64,000 nucleotides of DNA, from contig NZ_GL945017.1 of NCBI RefSeq assembly GCF_000218235.1, positions 3,176,422 through 3,240,421 on the forward strand, written 5' to 3'. Position 1 is the stretch's first letter; each line of letters starts with the position of its first letter. Position numbers and translations under genes: made by a program. Under the pieces are notes generated by a model that worked only from the letters and a program-made list of their open reading frames with translations, was not told where the DNA came from and did no database searches. The stretch is from Hallella multisaccharivorax DSM 17128. GTDB lineage: Bacteria; Bacteroidota; Bacteroidia; Bacteroidales; Bacteroidaceae. Shown here piece after piece: positions 25,436-33,597 of this stretch.

Positions 25436-27106
25436 TCATTTACGGCCTGCATTTTCCAATAATTCTCTTGCGTTGTCAATGGCAGCCTGTGAGATATTGC
25501 TTCCACTGAGCATTTGTGCAATTTCCGTGATCCGTTCATCAGATGAGAGTTTGTGCATGTGGCTGATGGTCCCCTCGACGGTTTCTTCCTTGCTGACTTT
25601 ATAATGTGTAGTTCCCATAGCAGCAATTTGCGGCAAATGGGTAATAGAGATGACCTGTCGATTGTGGTCGCCCATCTCACGCATGATCTGTGCCATTTTC
25701 TCTGCCACACGTCCACTGACACCGGTGTCTATCTCATCAAAGATAATGGTTGGAAGTTTAACGGCACCGCTAATCATGGCTTTGAGCGAGAGCATGACAC
25801 GGGCTATCTCACCACCTGAGGCCACTTGAGCAACCGGTTGCAGAGAAGTGCTGCTGTTGGCACTAAACAGGAACTGGACGCGGTCAATGCCTGTGGGCAT
25901 CAGTTCGCCCTGTCTAAAATCGACAGCAAACCTTACTTTGGGTATGCCTAAAGGCACGAGGCGTTGCTTCATTTCTTCCTCCACCTTAACAGCAGCTGTT
26001 TTTCGAGTCTCACTGAGGCGTCTTGCAACTTCCATGCAAGCTGAATGTGCCTTCTCGCTCTCCGTCTTAAGTCTTTCCAGCTCTTCTTCTCCACCATCAA
26101 TATTGTCGAGCTCAGCCTTTATTTTATCCCTTTCTACAATGAGCTCTTCTGTTGAAGAGACATGGAATTTCTGCTCCAAAGAATAGAGAAGGTCAAGCCT
26201 CTCGTTTATGGTCAGCAGCTCTTGAGGGTCGAAATCTACATTTTCCAAATGGTCATCTATCTCCTGTGAAATATCTTTTAGCTCAATATAAGTGGAGTCA
26301 AGACGTTCAGCGATAGCCTTAGCATCGGAGAGAACTCCTTCAATGTCGTGCAAGTTCTCGGCAGCTCTGCGCGTCAGCGTCATACCGCCGTTGTCCTCTC
26401 CAGCAAGCGCTGCGGAGGCATTGTAGAGTGCCGTCTTTATTTCTTCGGTGTGGCTCATGGTCTGTGCACGTTGCTCCAGTTCCTGCTCTTCGCCATTCGT
26501 AAGCTTAGCTTTGTCCAATTCAGCAAACTGAAAACGCAGGAAATCTTCATTCTCTTTGCCTTTCTGACAGGCCAGCTTAAAGTCGGTAAAGGCTTTTTTC
26601 GCATTCTGCCATTCATTGTATCTCTTGCGGTAGTCGGTGATGAGATTCTGATCACCGGCGAGTATATCCACGACACTGAGTTGAAAGTCCTCCTTCTGCA
26701 ATAGCAAATTCTGATGTTGGCTGTGGATGTCAATGAGATGGTCTCCGAGCTCCCGCAGGGTATTCAGTGCTACAGGTGTATCATTGATGAAAGCGCGGCT
26801 CTTCCCAGTAATGCTGACTTCTCGCCGGAGAATGCAATCAGAAGGATCATTATCAATCTCGTTATCCTTGAAGAAGTCATCCATGGGGTAGTGTGACAAG
26901 TCGAAATGAGCTTCGATGACACATTTCTTCCGCCCATTTTTAATTTGCTTTGTATCGGCGCGCTGCCCTAAAAGCAATTGTAATGCGCCTAAGATAATGC
27001 TTTTTCCGGCTCCCGTCTCACCCGTAATGACCGAGAAGCCAGGATTGAATGGAATGTCCAACTCATCAATGAGCGTGAAATCCTTGATATATAATTGTTT
27101 TAACAT
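25436..27106 (-). CDS. recN: DNA repair protein RecN
   Basis: A 556-residue SMC-like ATPase for double-strand-break repair. Walker A is GETGAGKSIILGAL near the N-terminus, followed by the coiled-coil arms, and the C-terminal half carries QVASGGEIARVMLSLK (ABC signature), IIFDEIDTGVSG (Walker B) and VISITHLPQIAAM (H-loop). Length is typical. It starts 4 bases after porD. Confidence 0.97.
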   Translation of the reverse strand: MLKQLYIKDFTLIDELDIPFNPGFSVITGETGAGKSIILGALQLLLGQRADTKQIKNGRKKCVIEAHFDLSHYPMDDFFKDNEIDNDPSDCILRREVSITGKSRAFINDTPVALNTLRELGDHLIDIHSQHQNLLLQKEDFQLSVVDILAGDQNLITDYRKRYNEWQNAKKAFTDFKLACQKGKENEDFLRFQFAELDKAKLTNGEEQELEQRAQTMSHTEEIKTALYNASAALAGEDNGGMTLTRRAAENLHDIEGVLSDAKAIAERLDSTYIELKDISQEIDDHLENVDFDPQELLTINERLDLLYSLEQKFHVSSTEELIVERDKIKAELDNIDGGEEELERLKTESEKAHSACMEVARRLSETRKTAAVKVEEEMKQRLVPLGIPKVRFAVDFRQGELMPTGIDRVQFLFSANSSTSLQPVAQVASGGEIARVMLSLKAMISGAVKLPTIIFDEIDTGVSGRVAEKMAQIMREMGDHNRQVISITHLPQIAAMGTTHYKVSKEETVEGTISHMHKLSSDERITEIAQMLSGSNISQAAIDNARELLENAGRK

Positions 27107-27110
27107 CTCG

Positions 27111-28013
27111 TCATTGCTTTATTCTCTCCCATGCATTATTCTGAGAGGCATTGATGGAAAAGAGGATATCATATACTGACTCTTTCTCTTTGGGAGTGCC
27201 TTTCCCCTGGTAGATATTGGCAATTTCGTCGCGCTTATAGTCAGTCCAAATCTGAGGAAGCATGCTCTGCGGCCTGTTATCGTGACTTTTTTTCAAGTCG
27301 TTTGCTATGGCTTTGGTAATCTCTGCCCTTCCTCGGTCAGCGTTGGAGGTCATCTGGTCAAGTCCTTTGCGGTAATAATCGTATTGTAGTTGCCGGAAAG
27401 GCTGCATGGCCCCATCAAGGTAGTCGTTGATGACAGCAAATCGATTACGATCGTCGTCAAACGATTTCCATCCTGTAAACTCGAGATTCTGGGTGTTGTT
27501 CACTAAATTCATGCAACGTTCGAGTACGTCTCCACCTCCCATCGGGGAAAAACTGTCGAGATCTATGCCGATGATAAGATACGCATAGTAAGCAAAGAGT
27601 GCCGTAAGCTGGTTGTCAACGGTGGTCTCATTAAACTCTAATTGGTCAAATTGCCGGAAAATGAAGTTGAAGTCATTGTCCGTATTATTATATAATGTCG
27701 TTGTGTAGGAGGCGTTGAAGACCGGTCTGTTGGCCTGAATGAGCGCTTTGCAAGTGAACATTCCTGTAGCCTGGTCGTATTTGGTCACAGTAATATTGAA
27801 ACTGCACGATATGCGTTCATTCTTTCTGAACTGCAGGCTGGTCCACTGCCTGTCGTTGACAAACTGTGTAAGTGTTTGCTGCAAATTATCGAAGACAGCA
27901 ACATCCGCGCCACTGATCTGGTTGTGGTTGATCGTGATCTTTGCAGAGAGCTCTTGTCCCTGCACGGTGCATGCCGTCACGACAGCGATCAGCAGCATGA
28001 GCGTCCTACGCAT
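27111..28013 (-). CDS. porD: DUF4835 protein, type IX secretion PorD-like
   Basis: A 300-residue secreted protein (signal ends TVQGQ) of family DUF4835. Marked by ELSAKITINHNQISGADVA, a FNFIFRQFDQLEFNET stretch and the FSPMGGGD segment. In Porphyromonas gingivalis the homologue PorD is a component of the type IX secretion gene set. Its start overlaps the end of the exonuclease gene by 8 bases and recN follows after 4. No other T9SS genes are visible here. Confidence 0.85.
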   Translation of the reverse strand: MRRTLMLLIAVVTACTVQGQELSAKITINHNQISGADVAVFDNLQQTLTQFVNDRQWTSLQFRKNERISCSFNITVTKYDQATGMFTCKALIQANRPVFNASYTTTLYNNTDNDFNFIFRQFDQLEFNETTVDNQLTALFAYYAYLIIGIDLDSFSPMGGGDVLERCMNLVNNTQNLEFTGWKSFDDDRNRFAVINDYLDGAMQPFRQLQYDYYRKGLDQMTSNADRGRAEITKAIANDLKKSHDNRPQSMLPQIWTDYKRDEIANIYQGKGTPKEKESVYDILFSINASQNNAWERIKQ

Positions 28014-28878
28014 TCATGTTGAGTTTAGCCTCACGCAAACGAATACGTGTCAGTACCTGCTTGGTGTTGAGAGGGAAATCAGCGGCTAACATCCAGCTGT
28101 AATAACCGGGGTCACGATGCAGTACTTCGGTGACATCACTTCCACGATACTTGCCAAAGTTGAAGACTTCATGCCGCTGCGGCTTGCCGTTTTTATCAAG
28201 AACAGGCTTATCGTCCTTGTCTTTTACATTCTCCCAAACCATTCGTCCGGCAAAGTCCACGTTATCGGTCATGCGTGATTCATCGGCCAGTGCATCCATA
28301 TCGTTTGGCAACGCCTGCGACGGTTCCTCCACAGTATCAGGATTGTAGCGGTCGAGCTCACCCATAAGCACACGGTAGGTGGCCTCTGCATCTTGATCGG
28401 CACGGTGGGCACGGAAGTCGTCCTCCATTTTGTGTCCGGTATAGAACTTGTAAGCAGCTGCCAAATTGCGTGGCTCCCGTTTATGGAAAATGTTTTGTGC
28501 GTCAATGAGTCGGCATCTGGAGAAATCGAAATCCACACCGGCTCTGAGAAACTCTTCGGCAAGCATGGGCACATCAAAGCGATCGCTGTTAAAGCCCGCG
28601 AAATCGCAACCGGTGAACTCATCGGCCAGCTGCTTGGCCAACTGCTTGAAGGTAGGAGCATCTTTCACCATTTCCTCCGATATGCCGGTGAGTTGCTGCA
28701 CGAACGCAGGGATGGGTCTTCCCGGGTTGATAAAGAGGCTCTTGCGCACTTCCTCACCATCCTTGTCGCCCGGACGTACCTTGACATAAGAAATCTGAAT
28801 GATACGGTCATTGATCATATCAAGCCCTGTGGTCTCCAGATCGAAGACCACCAATGGCTTCGTAAGGTTTAGTCGCAT
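28006..28878 (-). CDS. DnaQ-like 3'-5' exonuclease
   Basis: A 290-residue nuclease. The DEDDh fold shows VVFDLETTGLD (Asp13, Glu15), NSDRFDVPML and HRADQDAEATY. After about residue 215 an extra domain reads FNFGKYRGSDV and DPGYYSWMLAADFPLN, the DUF3820/exonuclease-X C-terminal motif. It could proofread for the replicase or act in repair; its place 3 bases after dnaN is usual in Bacteroidetes. Confidence 0.92.
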   Translation of the reverse strand: MRLNLTKPLVVFDLETTGLDMINDRIIQISYVKVRPGDKDGEEVRKSLFINPGRPIPAFVQQLTGISEEMVKDAPTFKQLAKQLADEFTGCDFAGFNSDRFDVPMLAEEFLRAGVDFDFSRCRLIDAQNIFHKREPRNLAAAYKFYTGHKMEDDFRAHRADQDAEATYRVLMGELDRYNPDTVEEPSQALPNDMDALADESRMTDNVDFAGRMVWENVKDKDDKPVLDKNGKPQRHEVFNFGKYRGSDVTEVLHRDPGYYSWMLAADFPLNTKQVLTRIRLREAKLNMNA

Positions 28879-28881
28879 GGT

Positions 28882-30006
28882 CTACTCTCCTAAAAGCAAT
28901 GGCATGATGAGCATTAGGATGTCCTCGTTGCTGGGTTGCTCAGTAGGCAGGATGATACCCGCACGACTGGGGTCACCCAACAACATTTTGATCTCATCGG
29001 TAGTGATGCTGTTGAGAATTTCTGAGAAGAAGTCGCCACGGAAGCCGATCTCTAAAGGCTGGCCATTGTATTGGCACACAATGCTCTCCTTGGCACTGGT
29101 GGCGAAGTCAAGATCCTCTGACGAGAGTTGAAGACCACCGTTGTCGATGTGGAATCTAATGAGCTGTGAGCTCATGCTGGCAAAGGGCAGCACCCTTCGT
29201 ATCGCACTGAGCAAAGCCTTACGGTCGATGGTCAGCTCGTTAGGATTGTCTGTAGGGATAGCGGCATTGTAGTTGGGGAAGACACCCTCAATGAGGGTGC
29301 ATGTCAGCTGACCATTGGGGAAATAGAATTCAGCGGCATTGCTGTTGAACTTAATGGTGACATCATCCTCGCTTTTGTCGAGCACGGAGCGCAACAGCGT
29401 CGCCGGTTTCTTCGGCAAAATGAAAGAAGCATGCTCCTCACTCTTCACACCCATATAGCGACAACGTACAAGCTTGTGGCCGTCAGAAGCCACGAAAGCC
29501 AGACAGTCAGGCAGCAAGTCAAAATAGATACCGTTCATGACTGGGCGAATCTCGTTGTTGTCGGTGGCGAAGATGGTACGGTTGATGTTTTCGCAGAGCA
29601 CCTTAGAGTTGAGCGTCAATGTGCGTGCGTCGTTATCCATTGGGGCTTTTTGTGGATATTCTTCCGCATTTTGCGCCGTGAAGTTGTATCGACCGTTTTG
29701 ATATTCAACGGCTACCTCAAAAGTATCTGGGTTGACCTCAAACGTCAGAGGCTGCTCCGGCAACTCCCTGACAGCATCGAGAATGGTCCGGTTGGGTATG
29801 GCAAACTCTCCGTTGGCATCACACTCGTCGAGGGCAAGCGTAGTCTTCATGACGTTTTCGCTGTCTGAAGCCGTCACGTCCATCTGCCCATCGTGAACCT
29901 GAAAGAGAAAGCTTTCGAGGATAGCAAGCGAGTTCTTGCTGCTGATGACCTTAGCAAGGGTCTGCAAACGGCTGTTGAGAGCCGTACTGGAAAGTGTAAA
30001 TCTCAT
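28882..30006 (-). CDS. dnaN: DNA polymerase III beta subunit (sliding clamp)
   Basis: A 374-residue clamp with three repeated domains. It starts MRFTLSSTALNSRLQTLAKV and ends with the typical LIMPLLLGE. It forms the ring that tethers polymerase and repair proteins to DNA. First gene of the row dnaN-exonuclease-porD-recN-TPR. dnaA is not next to it. Confidence 0.97.
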   Translation of the reverse strand: MRFTLSSTALNSRLQTLAKVISSKNSLAILESFLFQVHDGQMDVTASDSENVMKTTLALDECDANGEFAIPNRTILDAVRELPEQPLTFEVNPDTFEVAVEYQNGRYNFTAQNAEEYPQKAPMDNDARTLTLNSKVLCENINRTIFATDNNEIRPVMNGIYFDLLPDCLAFVASDGHKLVRCRYMGVKSEEHASFILPKKPATLLRSVLDKSEDDVTIKFNSNAAEFYFPNGQLTCTLIEGVFPNYNAAIPTDNPNELTIDRKALLSAIRRVLPFASMSSQLIRFHIDNGGLQLSSEDLDFATSAKESIVCQYNGQPLEIGFRGDFFSEILNSITTDEIKMLLGDPSRAGIILPTEQPSNEDILMLIMPLLLGE

Positions 30007-30071
30007 TGTATCTTTAGTTTATTATTATTGTTGGCTATTAATTCAATACCCGTTTGATTCTTTTCATTTTA

Positions 30072-30079
30072 CAAAGATA
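30072..30079 (-). promoter_or_regulatory. -7 element of the dnaN promoter
   Basis: The complement reads TATCTTTG, a perfect element, about 65 bases before the dnaN ATG. A TTTC 22 bases upstream is an imperfect -33. Back to back with the DUF3127 gene promoter. Confidence 0.5.
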
Positions 30080-30151
30080 CATATAATTTACTTATTTCAT
30101 GGAAATGGCTTCATGTTTTTTTTGTTTTTTCATTTTTTAAATGGAAAATGC

Positions 30152-30182
30152 TTTGTTAGAAGCAAGAATTTGCCTAATTTCG
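30152..30182 (+). promoter_or_regulatory. Promoter of the DUF3127 gene; decides its start codon
   Basis: TTTG at 30152-30155, 19 bases, TAATTTCG at 30175-30182 (one mismatch). Transcription would begin near 30189, downstream of the first in-frame ATG (30141), so translation must start at 30222. Confidence 0.6.
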
Positions 30183-30221
30183 CACATTAAACAATGCAAA
30201 ACAATAAAAAACACATCTGAA

Positions 30222-30659
30222 ATGGCATTACAAGGAATAGAAGTTGAGGGAGTTATCATCAAAGAATATCCTGCAAAAGAAGGCGTATCCCAGCGTTCAG
30301 GCAATGCATGGAAGTCTCAGGAATTTGTTATCCAGACAAAGGATCAGTATCCGCGCGCCTGTGTCTTCCGCGTGTTCGGCGCTGATCGCATTCAGCAGTT
30401 TAATATTCATCAGGGCGACACAGTTCATGTTTGGCTTGACATCAACGCCCGCTCGTGGCAGGATCGTTATTTTACCGACATCAACTGCTACCAGTGTGAC
30501 CATATCGATCCCAATGCCGTGAATACGGGCGTGCAGCCCGCACAACCAGACAGCCAGTTGGGTGGCGCCCCTGCTGGTAACGCAGCACCAGCATCAGCTC
30601 CAGCCCCTTCCGCTGATCCTTTAGGTGGTGGCGACAACACGGATGACCTGCCCTTCTAA
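30222..30659 (+). CDS. DUF3127 OB-fold protein with SSB-like acidic tail
   Basis: A 145-residue protein. The first 100 residues are a DUF3127 OB fold (GIEVEGVIIKEYPAKEGVSQ, FVIQTKDQYPRACVF). Residues 105-135 are a flexible Pro/Ala/Gly linker, and it ends GGGDNTDDLPF, closely like the SSB C-terminal tip (DDxPF) that recruits replication and repair proteins. The start at 30222 is favoured by the promoter position and by family fit. It likely binds single-stranded DNA as a second SSB-like protein; not the housekeeping SSB, which has a different fold sequence. Confidence 0.85.
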   Translation: MALQGIEVEGVIIKEYPAKEGVSQRSGNAWKSQEFVIQTKDQYPRACVFRVFGADRIQQFNIHQGDTVHVWLDINARSWQDRYFTDINCYQCDHIDPNAVNTGVQPAQPDSQLGGAPAGNAAPASAPAPSADPLGGGDNTDDLPF

Positions 30660-30682
30660 GGATGATAAACGGTCACAAATGA

Positions 30683-30782
30683 AACGCCTTTCCCATTACA
30701 GTGTAAAGGGAAGGCGTCTACGGTGTAATGGCGATGCGATTCAATAAGAATCGCATCGCCATTACGGTGTAAACGCAATGGC
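30683..30782. repeat. Dispersed hairpin repeat after the DUF3127 gene (copy B)
   Basis: Contains a perfect 18-bp stem (30725-30742 with 30748-30765, 5-base loop AATAA) built on GTAATGGCGATGCGATTC, preceded by a second imperfect hairpin (ACGCCTTTCCC...GGGAAGGCGT) and followed by CGGTGTAAACGCAATGGC. The arm GTCTACGGTGTAATGG is shared with the tandem repeats at 45375-45492. It probably also ends the upstream transcript, 14 bases before mutS2. Confidence 0.75.
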
Positions 30783-30794
30783 TGAAAATACGTT

Positions 30795-33416
30795 ATGATT
30801 TACCCCAACAACTTCGAGATTAAGATAGGTTTCAACGAAATCAAGGACAAATTATCCTCTCTTTGCCTGTCCACATTGGGTAAGAGCCTTGTGTCCACAA
30901 TGGCATTTAGCCAAGATGCGGAGCAAGTGAATGTCTGGATGGAAGAGCTTCGTGAAATGCGAAGAATAGGAGAGGAGAGTGACGAGTTTCCATTAACCAA
31001 TTTCTTCGACGTGCGTGAGAGCCTTAAACGTGTGCGGCTGCAGAACACGTGGATTGAGGCGAGTGAGCTCTTTGACCTGCGCCGGTCGCTCAAGACCATC
31101 GAAGACCTTGTCAGGTTTCTCTATCAAGGTGAGGAGCTGCCCAATCAGGAAGGCGATGACAGCGACGTGGTGATGCGCAAATGGGATTATCCTGCATTGC
31201 ATGACCTTGCCGATGGTGTCGCTACATTTCCCATCATCATCCAGCAGATTGACCAGATCATCGACAAGTTCGGGCATATACGCGACAGCGCCTCGCCGGC
31301 TCTGCTCGACATCCGCAAAGAGATGGCACGCACAGCGGGCTCGGTGTCGAGAATTCTCAACAGTATTCTCCATTCCGCTCAGAGTGAAGGAATTGTAGAC
31401 AAAGACGCAGCACCGGCCATGCGTGACGGTCGTCTTGTTATCCCCGTGGCACCAGGTCTAAAGCGAAAAATATCAGGTATCGTGCATGATGAAAGTGCCA
31501 CTGGCCACACGGTTTATATTGAGCCTACCGAAGTAGTGGAGGCAAACAATAAGATCCGTGAGTTGGAAGGGGAAGAGCGTAAAGAAATCATCCGTATTCT
31601 CATGAAGATGGCGGAGCGCATCAGACCACATGTGAGAGAGATGCTCGATTCCTATGATTTTCTGGCGCAGATTGACTTCATTCAAGCTAAAGCGCGGTTG
31701 GCCAAAGACATGGATGCTTTTGAACCAGCGGTGAAAAGCTCACCTTATATCGACTGGATCCGTGCGAGGCATCCCTTACTGGAAGTTCACCTCAAAGGTG
31801 GAATGGTGCCGCTCGACATCATGCTTACTCCCGAGAAGCACATCCTTGTCATCTCGGGCCCTAACGCAGGAGGTAAGTCCGTGTGCCTTAAGACAACCGG
31901 TCTGCTGCAGTATATGCTGCAGTGCGGACTGAGCATCCCCGTTGACGGAAAGAGCCGATGCGGAATCTTTGATGACATAATGATTGATATCGGCGACGAG
32001 CAGAGCTTGGAGAATGACCTATCCACCTATTCCTCTCATCTGTTGAACATGAAAAATATGATGCGGCAGGCCTCTGACCGAACGCTCATCCTCATTGATG
32101 AGTTCGGCACCGGCACTGAGCCGCAGATTGGAGGAGCCATTGCCGAGAGCGTTCTCAGACAGTTCTGCAGCCGTAGGGCCTGGGCCGTCATTACGACTCA
32201 CTACCAGAATCTCAAGCATTTTGCCGACTCGCACGACGGCGTGGTCAACGGTGCCATGCTCTATGATCGCCATGAGATGCGCCCGCTTTTCCAATTAGCT
32301 ATCGGCAGGCCGGGGAGTTCCTTCGCCATTGAAATAGCACGCAAGATAGGATTGCCCGAACAGGTCATTCGTGAGGCATCAGAGATTGTAGGCTCTGATT
32401 ACATTCAGAGCGACAAATATCTTCAGGATATCGTACGCGATAAACGCTACTGGGAGCAAAAACGGCAGACAGTACATCAGAAAGAAAAGGAGTTACAGGA
32501 GCGTATCGACCATTATGAGAAGAGCATCACCGATGTAGAGGCGGAGCGAAAGACTGTGCTCGCCAAGGCGAAGCAGGAGGCTGAGGAACTGCTCAGTGAG
32601 AGCAACAAGCGCATTGAGAATGCCATTCGTGAAATCCGTGAGCAACAAGCAGCTAAGGAGGAGACACGAAAGATCAGAGCCGAGCTTGACGCCTTCAAGC
32701 AAGAAGTGGGTGATGGCAATTGGAAAGGAGCGTCCCAGCAAAAGAATAGCTCTGGCTTTATCTCTGACGATGACTTCCAGAAGAAGGTAGAGCAGCTGAA
32801 AGCGCGGAAACAGCGCCATGAGGAGAGAATGAAGAGAAAAAAGAGTGACGAGGAAAAGGCTGCTTCCGCTTTGCGCAATGCCCCACTGAAAACGGCTGTT
32901 GCTTCGAGACAAATCATTGTAGGCGACTGCGTCCGCCTGAGAGGATTGCGCTCGCAGGGCACGGTGGAGCAGTTGTCAGGTAAGACCGCATTGGTACTCA
33001 TTGGCGACATGCGCACCAAGGTGCCTCTCTCACGGCTTGAGCTGGTGACAGCTGACCACAATCCTGACAGTAATGCGGCCCAGCCCAAAAGCAAGATGGA
33101 CAGCATCAAAGAGGGATTGCAGGGATATCACGTGTCAGCAGTTACGCAGTCAACCATCGATGACCATCGTAAGGATTTCCATCCGGATCTCGACATCCGC
33201 GGTATGCGAGGCGATGAGGCTTTGCAGGCTGTGCGCTATTTTATTGACGATGCAGTATTGATGGGCGTCCAGCGGGTTCGCATCCTACATGGAAAGGGCA
33301 ACGGAATACTGCGGTCACTCATCAGGCAGTATCTCTCCGCAGAGCCAACGGTGACAAACTTTCATGATGAGGATGTGCGTTTTGGTGGCTCAGGCATCAC
33401 TGTTGTCGATTTCTGA
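30795..33416 (+). CDS. mutS2: MutS2-type ATPase with Smr nuclease domain
   Basis: An 873-residue protein. Lever and clamp regions come first, then Walker A GPNAGGKSVCLKT, Walker B TLILIDEFGTGTEP, a charged coiled coil (about 560-720), and a C-terminal Smr domain DLDIRGMRGDEALQ with RILHGKGNGILR. It lacks the MutS mismatch-recognition domain. Family members suppress recombination or rescue collided ribosomes; which applies here is not known. Length is a little above the usual 780-830. Confidence 0.95.
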   Translation: MIYPNNFEIKIGFNEIKDKLSSLCLSTLGKSLVSTMAFSQDAEQVNVWMEELREMRRIGEESDEFPLTNFFDVRESLKRVRLQNTWIEASELFDLRRSLKTIEDLVRFLYQGEELPNQEGDDSDVVMRKWDYPALHDLADGVATFPIIIQQIDQIIDKFGHIRDSASPALLDIRKEMARTAGSVSRILNSILHSAQSEGIVDKDAAPAMRDGRLVIPVAPGLKRKISGIVHDESATGHTVYIEPTEVVEANNKIRELEGEERKEIIRILMKMAERIRPHVREMLDSYDFLAQIDFIQAKARLAKDMDAFEPAVKSSPYIDWIRARHPLLEVHLKGGMVPLDIMLTPEKHILVISGPNAGGKSVCLKTTGLLQYMLQCGLSIPVDGKSRCGIFDDIMIDIGDEQSLENDLSTYSSHLLNMKNMMRQASDRTLILIDEFGTGTEPQIGGAIAESVLRQFCSRRAWAVITTHYQNLKHFADSHDGVVNGAMLYDRHEMRPLFQLAIGRPGSSFAIEIARKIGLPEQVIREASEIVGSDYIQSDKYLQDIVRDKRYWEQKRQTVHQKEKELQERIDHYEKSITDVEAERKTVLAKAKQEAEELLSESNKRIENAIREIREQQAAKEETRKIRAELDAFKQEVGDGNWKGASQQKNSSGFISDDDFQKKVEQLKARKQRHEERMKRKKSDEEKAASALRNAPLKTAVASRQIIVGDCVRLRGLRSQGTVEQLSGKTALVLIGDMRTKVPLSRLELVTADHNPDSNAAQPKSKMDSIKEGLQGYHVSAVTQSTIDDHRKDFHPDLDIRGMRGDEALQAVRYFIDDAVLMGVQRVRILHGKGNGILRSLIRQYLSAEPTVTNFHDEDVRFGGSGITVVDF

Positions 33417-33534
33417 CTGTCCAGAAGCGATAGCAGCAGGATTTCTGTCTCTGGTTGATACCTTTCAAATATATGTTCAACCAGTCACCCCACATCTCCT
33501 TAGGGGAAAAAAGGAGAAATATCTTTTTCGCGTT

Positions 33535-33569
33535 TTTGTTGAGCAAGTCTTGAAAAATGCGTAATTTTG
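33535..33569 (+). promoter_or_regulatory. Probable promoter of metH
   Basis: TAATTTTG at 33562-33569 with TTTG at 33535-33538, spacing 23, slightly long. Leader of about 20 bases only, so no room for a cobalamin riboswitch between it and the start. Confidence 0.5.
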
Positions 33570-33597
33570 CAAGTAATAAGTTATCAAGTTGTAAGAG

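Noticed and set aside
28882..30190. Replication origin near dnaN
   Set aside because: No dnaA gene or cluster of DnaA boxes was seen; dnaN is usually apart from the origin in this phylum.
33417..33597. Cobalamin riboswitch before metH
   Set aside because: No B12-box or multi-stem leader could be seen, and the predicted leader is only about 20 bases.
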